From assembly GCA_024867545.1 (NCBI GenBank), contig JANFNE010000033.1, forward strand, positions 310,001-374,000: a DNA stretch of 64,000 nucleotides. Direction: 5' to 3'. This DNA comes from Phytopythium helicoides (Eukaryota; Oomycota; Peronosporomycetes; Pythiales; Pythiaceae). A program made the translations under genes and the position numbers. The notes beneath the pieces were generated by a model, which was not told the DNA's origin, searched no databases, and was given only the letters and a program-made list of their open reading frames with translations. Shown piece by piece: positions 1 to 14,421 of this stretch (its first letter is position 1; each line of letters begins with the position of its first letter).

Positions 1-671
1 CATCACACACACAAACACATTCACACATATTCACACACATACACACTCCCTACTTCCCTCCTCACATACACATGGCTTTCCATATACACGTATACTTACA
101 TCTATACCCACACCCATTACAAAACACACACCTACACACAAACACAACAACGCCAGCAACTTTAACAACGCCAACAACCAAACAACCAAATAACCAAACA
201 ACCAAACAAGACAAATAACATGAAAACAAAAGACACGAAACCCAACCAACGAACATACTCACACACACGCACAAAAACACACTACCGAAACGACGCCATC
301 ACATGACATGACATGAAAAATAGAAAACAAGAAGAAGAAGAAGAAGAAGAAGAAGAAGAAGAAGAAGAAGAAGAAGAAGAAGAAGAAGAAGAAGAAGAAG
401 AAGAGAAAGAAGAAGACGTTTATGATGATGATGAAAAAGCGAAAAGAAGAGAAAAGAAAAGGGAGCAACAACATGAAAACAACATGAAAACAACAGAAAC
501 AACAACAATAACACATATCACGAGAAGAAGATATGTACAAAGAAAGACAGGGAGATGAAAACAAGAAGAAACACGCACAAAAAGAAGAAGAAGAAAACAA
601 CAAGCGAAAGAAAATGAAGAAGAAAAGAAGAAAAGAAGAAAAGAAGAAAAGAAGAAAAGAAGAAAAGAGAA

Positions 672-682
672 TGCCGCGACCC

Positions 683-740
<58 letters not shown>

Positions 741-744
741 AGGC
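672..744 (-). tRNA. tRNA-Phe (GAA), array copy 1
   Basis: This is a 73 nt intronless tRNA with a complete cloverleaf: D-stem GCTC/GAGC, anticodon stem TCAGA/TCTGA with loop CTGAAGA (anticodon GAA), T-arm CCTGG-TTCGATC-CCGGG and discriminator A. The A box (TAGCTCAGTTGG) and B box (GGTTCGATCC) for RNA polymerase III are present. A TTTT run about 5 nt after the 3' end on the transcribed strand can act as terminator. The acceptor stem GCCTCGA/TCGCGGC has one mismatch, U4 against C69, in this and every other copy. This unit is class gggaga with about 25 GAA triplets. Confidence 0.96.
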
Positions 745-1464
745 AACCAAACATTCACTCCAACAAACAAACACTAACGCAAACAAACACAAACACACAA
801 CACACAACATACACAACATACACAACATACACAACACACATCACACACACAAACACATTCACACATATTCACACACATACACACTCCCTACTTCCCTCCT
901 CACATACACATGGCTTTCCATATACACGTATACTTACATCTATACCCACACCCATTACAAAACACACACCTACACACAAACACAACAACGCCAGCAACTT
1001 TAACAACGCCAACAACCAAACAACCAAACAACCAAACAACCAAACAACCAAACAAGACAAATAACATGAAAACAAAAGACACGAAACCCAACCAACGAAC
1101 ATACTCACACACACGCACAAAAACACACTACCGAAACGACGCCATCACATGACATGACATGAAAAACAGAAAACAAGAAGAAGAAGAAGAAGAAGAAGAA
1201 GAAGAGAAAGAAGAAGACGTTTATGATGATGATGAAAAAGCGAAAAGAAGAGAAAAGAAAAGAGAGCAACAACATGAAAACAACATGAAAACAACAGAAA
1301 CAACAACAATAACACATATCACGAGAAGAAGATATGTACAAAGAAAGACAGGGAGTTGAAAACAAGAAGAAACACGCACAAAAAGAAGAAGAAGAAAACA
1401 ACAAGCGAAAGAAAATGAAGAAGAAAAGAAGAAAAGAAGAAAAGAAGAAAAGAAGAAAAGAGAA

Positions 1465-1475
1465 TGCCGCGACCC

Positions 1476-1533
<58 letters not shown>

Positions 1534-1537
1534 AGGC
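1465..1537 (-). tRNA. tRNA-Phe (GAA), array copy 2
   Basis: Same 73 nt sequence as copy 1, 793 bp further on. Unit class gggagt; short tract of about 10 GAA triplets; a GCAAAC run follows on the plus strand. Confidence 0.96.
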
Positions 1538-2334
1538 AACCAAACATTCACTCCAACAAACAAACACTAACGCAAACAAACACAAACACAACACACAAAC
1601 GCAAACGCAAACGCAAACGCAAACACACAACATACACAACATACACAACATACACAACACACATCACACACACAAACACATTCACACATATTCACACACA
1701 TACACACTCCCTACTTCCCTCCTCACATACACATGGCTTTCCATATACACGTATACTTACATCTATACCCACACCCATTACAAAACACACACCTACACAC
1801 AAACACAACAACGCCAGCAACTTTAACAACGCCAACAACCAAACAACCAAACAACCAAACAACCAAACAACCAAACAACCAAACAACCAAACAAGACAAA
1901 TAACATGAAAACAAAAGACACGAAACCCAACCAACGAACATACTCACACACACGCACAAAAACACACTACCGAAACGACGCCATCACATGACATGACATG
2001 AAAAACAGAAAACAAGAAGAAGAAGAAGAAGAAGAAGAAGAAGAAGAAGAAGAAGAAGAGAAAGAAGAAGACGTTTATGATGATGATGAAAAAGCGAAAA
2101 GAAGAGAAAAGAAAAGGGAGCAACAACATGAAAACAACATGAAAACAACAGAAACAACAACAATAACACATATCACGAGAAGAAGATATGTACAAAGAAA
2201 GACAGGGAGATGAAAACAAGAAGAAACACGCACAAAAAGAAGAAGAAGAAAACAACAAGCGAAAGAAAATGAAGAAGAAAAGAAGAAAAGAAGAAAAGAA
2301 GAAAAGAAGAAAAGAAGAAAAGAAGAAAAGAGAA

Positions 2335-2345
2335 TGCCGCGACCC

Positions 2346-2403
<58 letters not shown>

Positions 2404-2407
2404 AGGC
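2335..2407 (-). tRNA. tRNA-Phe (GAA), array copy 3
   Basis: Same sequence, 870 bp after copy 2 (the widest spacing). Class gggaga, about 15 GAA triplets, and a long CAACCAAA run to its left. Confidence 0.96.
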
Positions 2408-3163
2408 AACCAAACATTCACTCCAACAAACAAACACTAACGCAAACAAACACAAACACACAACACACAACATACACAACATACACAACATACACAACAT
2501 ACACAACACACATCACACACACAAACACATTCACACATATTCACACACATACACACTCCCTACTTCCCTCCTCACATACACATGGCTTTCCATATACACG
2601 TATACTTACATCTATACCCACACCCATTACAAAACACACACCTACACACAAACACAACAACGCCAGCAACTTTAACAACGCCAACAACCAAACAACCAAA
2701 CAACCAAACAACCAAACAACCAAACAAGACAAATAACATGAAAACAAAAGACACGAAACCCAACCAACGAACATACTCACACACACGCACAAAAACACAC
2801 TACCGAAACGACGCCATCACATGACATGACATGAAAAATAGAAAACAAGAAGAAGAAGAAGAAGAAGAAGAAGAAGAAGAAGAAGAAGAAGAAGAAGAAG
2901 AAGAGAAAGAAGAAGACGTTTATGATGATGATGAAAAAGCGAAAAGAAGAGAAAAGAAAAGGGAGCAACAACATGAAAACAACATGAAAACAACAGAAAC
3001 AACAACAATAACACATATCACGAGAAGAAGATATGTACAAAGAAAGACAGGGAGTTGAAAACAAGAAGAAACACGCACAAAAAGAAGAAGAAGAAAACAA
3101 CAAGCGAAAGAAAATGAAGAAGAAAAGAAGAAAAGAAGAAAAGAAGAAAAGAAGAAAAGAGAA

Positions 3164-3174
3164 TGCCGCGACCC

Positions 3175-3232
<58 letters not shown>

Positions 3233-3236
3233 AGGC
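3164..3236 (-). tRNA. tRNA-Phe (GAA), array copy 4
   Basis: Same sequence, 829 bp after copy 3. Class gggagt, about 19 GAA triplets. Confidence 0.96.
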
Positions 3237-3958
3237 AACCAAACATTCACTCCAACAAACAAACACTAACGCAAACAAACACAAACACAACACACAAACG
3301 CAAACGCAAACGCAAACGCAAACGCAAACACACAACACACACACAAACACATTCACACATATTCACACACATACACACTCCCTACTTCCCTCCTCACATA
3401 CACATGGCTTTCCATATACACGTATACTTACATCTATACCCACACCCATTACAAAACACACACCTACACACAAACACAACAACGCCAGCAACTTTAACAA
3501 CGCCAACAACCAAACAACCAAACAACCAAACAACCAAACAACCAAACAAGACAAATAACATGAAAACAAAAGACACGAAACCCAACCAACGAACATACTC
3601 ACACACACGCACAAAAACACACTACCGAAACGACGCCATCACATGACATGACATGAAAAACAGAAAACAAGAAGAAGAAGAAGAAGAAGAAGAAGAAGAG
3701 AAAGAAGAAGACGTTTATGATGATGATGAAAAAGCGAAAAGAAGTGAAAAGAAAAGAGAGCAACAACATGAAAACAACATGAAAACAACAGAAACAACAA
3801 CAATAACACATATCACGAGAAGAAGATATGTACAAAGAAAGACAGGGAGTTGAAAACAAGAAGAAACACGCACAAAAAGAAGAAGAAGAAAACAACAAGC
3901 GAAAGAAAATGAAGAAGAAAAGAAGAAAAGAAGAAAAGAAGAAAAGAAGAAAAGAGAA

Positions 3959-3969
3959 TGCCGCGACCC

Positions 3970-4027
<58 letters not shown>

Positions 4028-4031
4028 AGGC
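3959..4031 (-). tRNA. tRNA-Phe (GAA), array copy 5
   Basis: Same sequence, 795 bp after copy 4. Class gggagt, about 10 GAA triplets; a private base change in its left flank (gaagtgaaa where other units have gaagagaaa). Confidence 0.96.
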
Positions 4032-4791
4032 AACCAAACATTCACTCCAACAAACAAACACTAACGCAAACAAACACAAACACAACACACAAACGCAAAC
4101 GCAAACGCAAACGCAAACACACAACATACACAACATACACAACATACACAACACACATCACACACACAAACACATTCACACATATTCACACACATACACA
4201 CTCCCTACTTCCCTCCTCACATACACATGGCTTTCCATATACACGTATACTTACATCTATACCCACACCCATTACAAAACACACACCTACACACAAACAC
4301 AACAACGCCAGCAACTTTAACAACGCCAACAACCAAACAACCAAACAACCAAACAACCAAACAACCAAACAAGACAAATAACATGAAAACAAAAGACACG
4401 AAACCCAACCAACGAACATACTCACACACACGCACAAAAACACACTACCGAAACGACGCCATCACATGACATGACATGAAAAACAGAAAACAAGAAGAAG
4501 AAGAAGAAGAAGAAGAAGAAGAAGAAGAAGAAGAAGAGAAAGAAGAAGACGTTTATGATGATGATGAAAAAGCGAAAAGAAGAGAAAAGAAAAGGGAGCA
4601 ACAACATGAAAACAACATGAAAACAACAGAAACAACAACAATAACACATATCACGAGAAGAAGATATGTACAAAGAAAGACAGGTAGATGAAAACAAGAA
4701 GAAACACGCACAAAAAGAAGAAGAAGAAAAAAACAAGCGAAAGAAAATGAAGAAGAAAAGAAGAAGAAAAGAAGAAAAGAAGAAAAGAGAA

Positions 4792-4802
4792 TGCCGCGAC
4801 CC

Positions 4803-4860
<58 letters not shown>

Positions 4861-4864
4861 AGGC
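4792..4864 (-). tRNA. tRNA-Phe (GAA), array copy 6
   Basis: Same sequence, 833 bp after copy 5. Class ggtaga, about 15 GAA triplets. Matches copy 16 in class and tract length. Confidence 0.96.
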
Positions 4865-5532
4865 AACCAAACATTCACTCCAACAAACAAACACTAACGC
4901 AAACAAACACAAACACACATCACACACACAAACACATTCACACATATTCACACACATACACACTCCCTACTTCCCTCCTCACATACACATGGCTTTCCAT
5001 ATACACGTATACTTACATCTATACCCACACCCATTACAAAACACACACCTACACACAAACACAACAACGCCAGCAACTTTAACAACGCCAACAACCAAAC
5101 AACCAAACAAGACAAATAACATGAAAACAAAAGACACGAAACCCAACCAACGAACATACTCACACACACGCACAAAAACACACTACCGAAACGACGCCAT
5201 CACATGACATGACATGAAAAATAGAAAACAAGAAGAAGAAGAAGAAGAAGAAGAAGAAGAAGAAGAAGAAGAAGAAGAGAAAGAAGAAGACGTTTATGAT
5301 GATGATGAAAAAGCGAAAAGAAGAGAAAAGAAAAGGGAGCAACAACATGAAAACAACATGAAAACAACAGAAACAACAACAATAACACATATCACGAGAA
5401 GAAGATATGTACAAAGAAAGACAGGTAGATGAAAACAAGAAGAAACACGCACAAAAAGAAGAAGAAGAAAAAAACAAGCGAAAGAAAATGAAGAAGAAAA
5501 GAAGAAGAAAAGAAGAAAAGAAGAAAAGAGAA

Positions 5533-5543
5533 TGCCGCGACCC

Positions 5544-5601
<58 letters not shown>

Positions 5602-5605
5602 AGGC
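5533..5605 (-). tRNA. tRNA-Phe (GAA), array copy 7
   Basis: Same sequence, 741 bp after copy 6. Class ggtaga, about 16 GAA triplets, shortened CAACCAAA run. Matches copy 17. Confidence 0.96.
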
Positions 5606-5972
5606 AACCAAACATTCACTCCAACAAACAAACACTAACGCAAACAAACACAAACACACATCACACACACAAACACATTCACACATATTCACACACATAC
5701 ACACTCCCTACTTCCCTCCTCACATACACATGGCTTTCCATATACACGTATACTTACATCTATACCCACACCCATTACAAAACACACACCTACACACAAA
5801 CACAACAACGCCAGCAACTTTAACAACGCCAACAACCAAACAACCAAACAAGACAAATAACATGAAAACAAAAGACACGAAACCCAACCAACGAACATAC
5901 TCACACACGCGCACAAAAACACACTACCGAAACGACGCCATCACATGACATGACATGAAAAATAGAAAACAA

Positions 5973-6068
5973 GAAGAAGAAGAAGAAGAAGAAGAAGAAG
6001 AAGAAGAAGAAGAAGAAGAAGAAGAAGAAGAAGAAGAAGAAGAAGAAGAAGAAGAAGAAGAAGAAGAG
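5973..6068. repeat. Longest GAA/TTC trinucleotide tract of the array
   Basis: About 32 uninterrupted GAA triplets on the plus strand, downstream of the tRNA of copy 8 in the direction of transcription. The same tract in the other 18 units has 10 to 25 triplets, so it is the main length-variable part of the unit. Long GAA/TTC runs are known to form triplex DNA and to be unstable. Confidence 0.97.
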
Positions 6069-6334
6069 AAAGAAGAAGACGTTTATGATGATGATGAAAA
6101 AGCGAAAAGAAGAGAAAAGAAAAGGGAGCAACAACATGAAAACAACATGAAAACAACAGAAACAACAACAATAACACATATCACGAGAAGAAGATATGTA
6201 CAAAGAAAGACAGGGAGATGAAAACAAGAAGAAACACGCACAAAAAGAAGAAGAAGAAAACAACAAGCGAAAGAAAATGAAGAAGAAAAGAAGAAAAGAA
6301 GAAAAGAAGAAAAGAAGAAAAGAAGAAAAGAGAA

Positions 6335-6345
6335 TGCCGCGACCC

Positions 6346-6403
<58 letters not shown>

Positions 6404-6407
6404 AGGC
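6335..6407 (-). tRNA. tRNA-Phe (GAA), array copy 8
   Basis: Same sequence, 802 bp after copy 7. Class gggaga with the longest GAA tract of the array (about 32 triplets). Shares a cacgcgcac variant in its left flank with copies 17 and 18. Confidence 0.96.
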
Positions 6408-7142
6408 AACCAAACATTCACTCCAACAAACAAACACTAACGCAAACAAACACAAACACAACACACAAACGCAAACGCAAACGCAAACGCAAACACACAA
6501 CACACACACAAACACATTCACACATATTCACACACATACACACTCCCTACTTCCCTCCTCACATACACATGGCTTTCCATATACACGTATACTTACATCT
6601 ATACCCACACCCATTACAAAACACACACCTACACACAAACACAACAACGCCAGCAACTTTAACAACGCCAACAACCAAACAACCAAACAACCAAACAACC
6701 AAACAAGACAAATAACATGAAAACAAAAGACACGAAACCCAACCAACGAACATACTCACACACACGCACAAAAACACACTACCGAAACGACGCCATCACA
6801 TGACATGACATGAAAAATAGAAAACAAGAAGAAGAAGAAGAAGAAGAAGAAGAAGAAGAAGAAGAAGAAGAAGAAGAAGAAGAGAAAGAAGAAGACGTTT
6901 ATGATGATGATGAAAAAGCGAAAAGAAGAGAAAAGAAAAGAGAGCAACAACATGAAAACAACATGAAAACAACAGAAACAACAACAATAACACATATCAC
7001 GAGAAGAAGATATGTACAAAGAAAGACAGGGAGTTGAAAACAAGAAGAAACACGCACAAAAAGAAGAAGAAGAAAACAACAAGCGAAAGAAAATGAAGAA
7101 GAAAAGAAGAAAAGAAGAAAAGAAGAAAAGAAGAAAAGAGAA

Positions 7143-7153
7143 TGCCGCGACCC

Positions 7154-7211
<58 letters not shown>

Positions 7212-7215
7212 AGGC
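7143..7215 (-). tRNA. tRNA-Phe (GAA), array copy 9
   Basis: Same sequence, 808 bp after copy 8. Class gggagt, about 19 GAA triplets. Confidence 0.96.
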
Positions 7216-8004
7216 AACCAAACATTCACTCCAACAAACAAACACTAACGCAAACAAACACAAACACACAACACACAACATACACAACATACACAACATA
7301 CACAACACACATCACACACACAAACACATTCACACATATTCACACACATACACACTCCCTACTTCCCTCCTCACATACACATGGCTTTCCATATACACGT
7401 ATACTTACATCTATACCCACACCCATTACAAAACACACACCTACACACAAACACAACAACGCCAGCAACTTTAACAACGCCAACAACCAAACAACCAAAC
7501 AACCAAACAACCAAACAACCAAACAAGACAAATAACATGAAAACAAAAGACACGAAACCCAACCAACGAACATACTCACACACACGCACAAAAACACACT
7601 ACCGAAACGACGCCATCACATGACATGACATGAAAAATAGAAAACAAGAAGAAGAAGAAGAAGAAGAAGAAGAAGAAGAAGAAGAAGAAGAAGAAGAAGA
7701 AGAAGAAGAAGAAGAAGAAGAGAAAGAAGAAGACGTTTATGATGATGATGAAAAAGCGAAAAGAAGAGAAAAGAAAAGGGAGCAACAACATGAAAACAAC
7801 ATGAAAACAACAGAAACAACAACAATAACACATATCACGAGAAGAAGATATGTACAAAGAAAGACAGGGAGATGAAAACAAGAAGAAACACGCACAAAAA
7901 GAAGAAGAAGAAAACAACAAGCGAAAGAAAATGAAGAAGAAAAGAAGAAAAGAAGAAAAGAAGAAAAGAAGAAAAGAAGAAAAGAAGAAAAGAAGAAAAG
8001 AGAA

Positions 8005-8015
8005 TGCCGCGACCC

Positions 8016-8073
<58 letters not shown>

Positions 8074-8077
8074 AGGC
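8005..8077 (-). tRNA. tRNA-Phe (GAA), array copy 10
   Basis: Same sequence, 862 bp after copy 9. Class gggaga, about 25 GAA triplets and an expanded GAAAAGAA run next to the tRNA 3' end. Confidence 0.96.
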
Positions 8078-8823
8078 AACCAAACATTCACTCCAACAAA
8101 CAAACACTAACGCAAACAAACACAAACACACAACACACAACATACACAACATACACAACATACACAACACACATCACACACACAAACACATTCACACATA
8201 TTCACACACATACACACTCCCTACTTCCCTCCTCACATACACATGGCTTTCCATATACACGTATACTTACATCTATACCCACACCCATTACAAAACACAC
8301 ACCTACAAACACAACAACGCCAGCAACTTTAACAACGCCAACAACCAAACAACCAAACAACCAAACAACCAAACAACCAAACAAGACAAATAACATGAAA
8401 ACAAAAGACACGAAACCCAACCAACGAACATACTCACACACACGCACAAAAACACACTACCGAAACGACGCCATCACATGACATGACATGAAAAATAGAA
8501 AACAAGAAGAAGAAGAAGAAGAAGAAGAAGAAGAAGAAGAAGAAGAAGAAGAAGAAGAAGAAGAGAAAGAAGAAGACGTTTATGATGATGATGAAAAAGC
8601 GAAAAGAAGAGAAAAGAAAAGAGAGCAACAACATGAAAACAACATGAAAACAACAGAAACAACAACAATAACACATATCACGAGAAGAAGATATGTACAA
8701 AGAAAGACAGGGAGTTGAAAACAAGAAGAAACACGCACAAAAAGAAGAAGAAGAAAACAACAAGCGAAAGAAAATGAAGAAGAAAAGAAGAAAAGAAGAA
8801 AAGAAGAAAAGAAGAAAAGAGAA

Positions 8824-8834
8824 TGCCGCGACCC

Positions 8835-8892
<58 letters not shown>

Positions 8893-8896
8893 AGGC
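8824..8896 (-). tRNA. tRNA-Phe (GAA), array copy 11
   Basis: Same sequence, 819 bp after copy 10. Class gggagt, about 20 GAA triplets; a 4-base deletion in the cacctacacacaaac segment is shared with copy 13. Confidence 0.96.
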
Positions 8897-9639
8897 AACC
8901 AAACATTCACTCCAACAAACAAACACTAACGCAAACAAACACAAACACAACACACAAACGCAAACGCAAACGCAAACGCAAACACACAACACACACACAA
9001 ACACATTCACACATATTCACACACATACACACTCCCTACTTCCCTCCTCACATACACATGGCTTTCCATATACACGTATACTTACATCTATACCCACACC
9101 CATTACAAAACACACACCTACACACAAACACAACAACGCCAGCAACTTTAACAACGCCAACAACCAAACAACCAAACAACCAAACAACCAAACAACCAAA
9201 CAAGACAAATAACATGAAAACAAAAGACACGAAACCCAACCAACGAACATACTCACACACACGCACAAAAACACACTACCGAAACGACGCCATCACATGA
9301 CATGACATGAAAAATAGAAAACAAGAAGAAGAAGAAGAAGAAGAAGAAGAAGAAGAAGAAGAAGAAGAAGAAGAAGAAGAGAAAGAAGAAGACGTTTATG
9401 ATGATGATGAAAAAGCGAAAAGAAGAGAAAAGAAAAGAGAGCAACAACATGAAAACAACATGAAAACAACAGAAACAACAACAATAACACATATCACGAG
9501 AAGAAGATATGTACAAAGAAAGACAGGGAGTTGAAAACAAGAAGAAACACGCACAAAAAGAAGAAGAAGAAAACAACAAGCGAAAGAAAATGAAGAAGAA
9601 AAGAAGAAAAGAAGAAAAGAAGAAAAGAAGAAAAGAGAA

Positions 9640-9650
9640 TGCCGCGACCC

Positions 9651-9708
<58 letters not shown>

Positions 9709-9712
9709 AGGC
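9640..9712 (-). tRNA. tRNA-Phe (GAA), array copy 12
   Basis: Same sequence, 816 bp after copy 11. Class gggagt, about 19 GAA triplets. Confidence 0.96.
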
Positions 9713-10424
9713 AACCAAACATTCACTCCAACAAACAAACACTAACGCAAACAAACACAAACACAACACACAAACGCAAACGCAAACGCAAACGCAAACA
9801 CACAACACACACACAAACACATTCACACATATTCACACACATACACACTCCCTACTTCCCTCCTCACATACACATGGCTTTCCATATACACGTATACTTA
9901 CATCTATACCCACACCCATTACAAAACACACACCTACAAACACAACAACGCCAGCAACTTTAACAACGCCAACAACCAAACAACCAAACAACCAAACAAC
10001 CAAACAACCAAACAAGACAAATAACATGAAAACAAAAGACACGAAACCCAACCAACGAACATACTCACACACACGCACAAAAACACACTACCTAAACGAC
10101 GCCATCACATGACATGACATGAAAAACAGAAAACAAGAAGAAGAAGAAGAAGAAGAAGAAGAAGAGAAAGAAGAAGACGTTTATGATGATGATGAAAAAG
10201 CGAAAAGAAGAGAAAAGAAAAGAGAGCAACAACATGAAAACAACATGAAAACAACAGAAACAACAACAATAACACATATCACGAGAAGAAGATATGTACA
10301 AAGAAAGACAGGGAGTTGAAAACAAGAAGAAACACGCACAAAAAGAAGAAGAAGAAAACAACAAGCGAAAGAAAATGAAGAAGAAAAGAAGAAAAGAAGA
10401 AAAGAAGAAAAGAAGAAAAGAGAA

Positions 10425-10435
10425 TGCCGCGACCC

Positions 10436-10493
<58 letters not shown>

Positions 10494-10497
10494 AGGC
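10425..10497 (-). tRNA. tRNA-Phe (GAA), array copy 13
   Basis: Same sequence, 785 bp after copy 12. Class gggagt, about 10 GAA triplets; carries a private cctaaacg variant in its left flank. Confidence 0.96.
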
Positions 10498-11213
10498 AAC
10501 CAAACATTCACTCCAACAAACAAACACTAACGCAAACAAACACAAACACAACACACAAACGCAAACGCAAACGCAAACGCAAACACACAACACACACACA
10601 AACACATTCACACATATTCACACACATACACACTCCCTACTTCCCTCCTCACATACACATGGCTTTCCATATACACGTATACTTACATCTATACCCACAC
10701 CCATTACAAAACACACACCTACACACAAACACAACAACGCCAGCAACTTTAACAACGCCAACAACCAAACAACCAAACAACCAAACAACCAAACAACCAA
10801 ACAAGACAAATAACATGAAAACAAAAGACACGAAACCCAACCAACGAACATACTCACACACACGCACAAAAACACACTACCGAAACGACGCCATCACATG
10901 ACATGACATGAAAAACAGAAAACAAGAAGAAGAAGAAGAAGAAGAAGAAGAAGAGAAAGAAGAAGACGTTTATGATGATGATGAAAAAGCGAAAAGAAGA
11001 GAAAAGAAAAGAGAGCAACAACATGAAAACAACATGAAAACAACAGAAACAACAACAATAACACATATCACGAGAAGAAGATATGTACAAAGAAAGACAG
11101 GGAGTTGAAAACAAGAAGAAACACGCACAAAAAGAAGAAGAAGAAAACAACAAGCGAAAGAAAATGAAGAAGAAAAGAAGAAAAGAAGAAAAGAAGAAAA
11201 GAAGAAAAGAGAA

Positions 11214-11224
11214 TGCCGCGACCC

Positions 11225-11282
<58 letters not shown>

Positions 11283-11286
11283 AGGC
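11214..11286 (-). tRNA. tRNA-Phe (GAA), array copy 14
   Basis: Same sequence, 789 bp after copy 13. Class gggagt, about 10 GAA triplets. Nearly identical in layout to copy 15. Confidence 0.96.
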
Positions 11287-12002
11287 AACCAAACATTCAC
11301 TCCAACAAACAAACACTAACGCAAACAAACACAAACACAACACACAAACGCAAACGCAAACGCAAACGCAAACACACAACACACACACAAACACATTCAC
11401 ACATATTCACACACATACACACTCCCTACTTCCCTCCTCACATACACATGGCTTTCCATATACACGTATACTTACATCTATACCCACACCCATTACAAAA
11501 CACACACCTACACACAAACACAACAACGCCAGCAACTTTAACAACGCCAACAACCAAACAACCAAACAACCAAACAACCAAACAACCAAACAAGACAAAT
11601 AACATGAAAACAAAAGACACGAAACCCAACCAACGAACATACTCACACACACGCACAAAAACACACTACCGAAACGACGCCATCACATGACATGACATGA
11701 AAAACAGAAAACAAGAAGAAGAAGAAGAAGAAGAAGAAGAAGAGAAAGAAGAAGACGTTTATGATGATGATGAAAAAGCGAAAAGAAGAGAAAAGAAAAG
11801 AGAGCAACAACATGAAAACAACATGAAAACAACAGAAACAACAACAATAACACATATCACGAGAAGAAGATATGTACAAAGAAAGACAGGGAGTTGAAAA
11901 CAAGAAGAAACACGCACAAAAAGAAGAAGAAGAAAACAACAAGCGAAAGAAAATGAAGAAGAAAAGAAGAAAAGAAGAAAAGAAGAAAAGAAGAAAAGAG
12001 AA

Positions 12003-12013
12003 TGCCGCGACCC

Positions 12014-12071
<58 letters not shown>

Positions 12072-12075
12072 AGGC
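12003..12075 (-). tRNA. tRNA-Phe (GAA), array copy 15
   Basis: Same sequence, exactly 789 bp after copy 14. Class gggagt, about 10 GAA triplets. Confidence 0.96.
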
Positions 12076-12832
12076 AACCAAACATTCACTCCAACAAACA
12101 AACACTAACGCAAACAAACACAAACACAACACACAAACGCAAACGCAAACGCAAACGCAAACACACAACATACACAACATACACAACATACACAACACAC
12201 ATCACACACACAAACACATTCACACATATTCACACACATACACACTCCCTACTTCCCTCCTCACATACACATGGCTTTCCATATACACGTATACTTACAT
12301 CTATACCCACACCCATTACAAAACACACACCTACACACAAACACAACAACGCCAGCAACTTTAACAACGCCAACAACCAAACAACCAAACAACCAAACAA
12401 CCAAACAAGACAAATAACATGAAAACAAAAGACACGAAACCCAACCAACGAACATACTCACACACACGCACAAAAACACACTACCGAAACGACGCCATCA
12501 CATGACATGACATGAAAAACAGAAAACAAGAAGAAGAAGAAGAAGAAGAAGAAGAAGAAGAAGAAGAAGAAGAGAAAGAAGAAGACGTTTATGATGATGA
12601 TGAAAAAGCGAAAAGAAGAGAAAAGAAAAGGGAGCAACAACATGAAAACAACATGAAAACAACAGAAACAACAACAATAACACATATCACGAGAAGAAGA
12701 TATGTACAAAGAAAGACAGGTAGATGAAAACAAGAAGAAACACGCACAAAAAGAAGAAGAAGAAAAAAACAAGCGAAAGAAAATGAAGAAGAAAAGAAGA
12801 AAAGAAGAAAAGAAGAAAAGAAGAAAAGAGAA

Positions 12833-12843
12833 TGCCGCGACCC

Positions 12844-12901
<58 letters not shown>

Positions 12902-12905
12902 AGGC
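12833..12905 (-). tRNA. tRNA-Phe (GAA), array copy 16
   Basis: Same sequence, 830 bp after copy 15. Class ggtaga, about 15 GAA triplets; counterpart of copy 6. Confidence 0.96.
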
Positions 12906-13570
12906 AACCAAACATTCACTCCAACAAACAAACACTAACGCAAACAAACACAAACACACATCACACACACAAACACATTCACACATATTCACACACATAC
13001 ACACTCCCTACTTCCCTCCTCACATACACATGGCTTTCCATATACACGTATACTTACATCTATACCCACACCCATTACAAAACACACACCTACACACAAA
13101 CACAACAACGCCAGCAACTTTAACAACGCCAACAACCAAACAACCAAACAAGACAAATAACATGAAAACAAAAGACACGAAACCCAACCAACGAACATAC
13201 TCACACACGCGCACAAAAACACACTACCGAAACGACGCCATCACATGACATGACATGAAAAATAGAAAACAAGAAGAAGAAGAAGAAGAAGAAGAAGAAG
13301 AAGAAGAAGAAGAAGAGAAAGAAGAAGACGTTTATGATGATGATGAAAAAGCGAAAAGAAGAGAAAAGAAAAGGGAGCAACAACATGAAAACAACATGAA
13401 AACAACAGAAACAACAACAATAACACATATCACGAGAAGAAGATATGTACAAAGAAAGACAGGTAGATGAAAACAAGAAGAAACACGCACAAAAAGAAGA
13501 AGAAGAAAAAAACAAGCGAAAGAAAATGAAGAAGAAAAGAAGAAGAAAAGAAGAAAAGAAGAAAAGAGAA

Positions 13571-13581
13571 TGCCGCGACCC

Positions 13582-13639
<58 letters not shown>

Positions 13640-13643
13640 AGGC
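13571..13643 (-). tRNA. tRNA-Phe (GAA), array copy 17
   Basis: Same sequence, 738 bp after copy 16. Class ggtaga, about 15 GAA triplets; counterpart of copy 7, with the one-triplet tract difference accounting for the 3 bp difference in spacing. Confidence 0.96.
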
Positions 13644-14348
13644 AACCAAACATTCACTCCAACAAACAAACACTAACGCAAACAAACACAAACACACATC
13701 ACACACACAAACACATTCACACATATTCACACACATACACACTCCCTACTTCCCTCCTCACATACACATGGCTTTCCATATACACGTATACTTACATCTA
13801 TACCCACACCCATTACAAAACACACACCTACACACAAACACAACAACGCCAGCAACTTTAACAACGCCAACAACCAAACAACCAAACAAGACAAATAACA
13901 TGAAAACAAAAGACACGAAACCCAACCAACGAACATACTCACACACGCGCACAAAAACACACTACCGAAACGACGCCATCACATGACATGACATGAAAAA
14001 TAGAAAACAAGAAGAAGAAGAAGAAGAAGAAGAAGAAGAAGAAGAAGAAGAAGAAGAAGAAGAAGAAGAAGAAGAAGAAGAGAAAGAAGAAGACGTTTAT
14101 GATGATGATGAAAAAGCGAAAAGAAGAGAAAAGAAAAGGGAGCAACAACATGAAAACAACATGAAAACAACAGAAACAACAACAATAACACATATCACGA
14201 GAAGAAGATATGTACAAAGAAAGACAGGGAGATGAAAACAAGAAGAAACACGCACAAAAAGAAGAAGAAGAAAACAACAAGCGAAAGAAAATGAAGAAGA
14301 AAAGAAGAAAAGAAGAAAAGAAGAAAAGAAGAAAAGAAGAAAAGAGAA

Positions 14349-14359
14349 TGCCGCGACCC

Positions 14360-14417
<58 letters not shown>

Positions 14418-14421
14418 AGGC
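14349..14421 (-). tRNA. tRNA-Phe (GAA), array copy 18
   Basis: Same sequence, 778 bp after copy 17. Class gggaga, about 24 GAA triplets; counterpart of copy 8 (eight triplets fewer, 24 bp less spacing). Confidence 0.96.

Noticed and set aside
259..837. Long Phe-, Leu- or Glu-rich ORFs in the tRNA array (up to about 206 codons)
   Set aside because: They translate GAA/TTC tracts and CA repeats, recur in every unit and overlap the tRNA genes; they are low-complexity artefacts.
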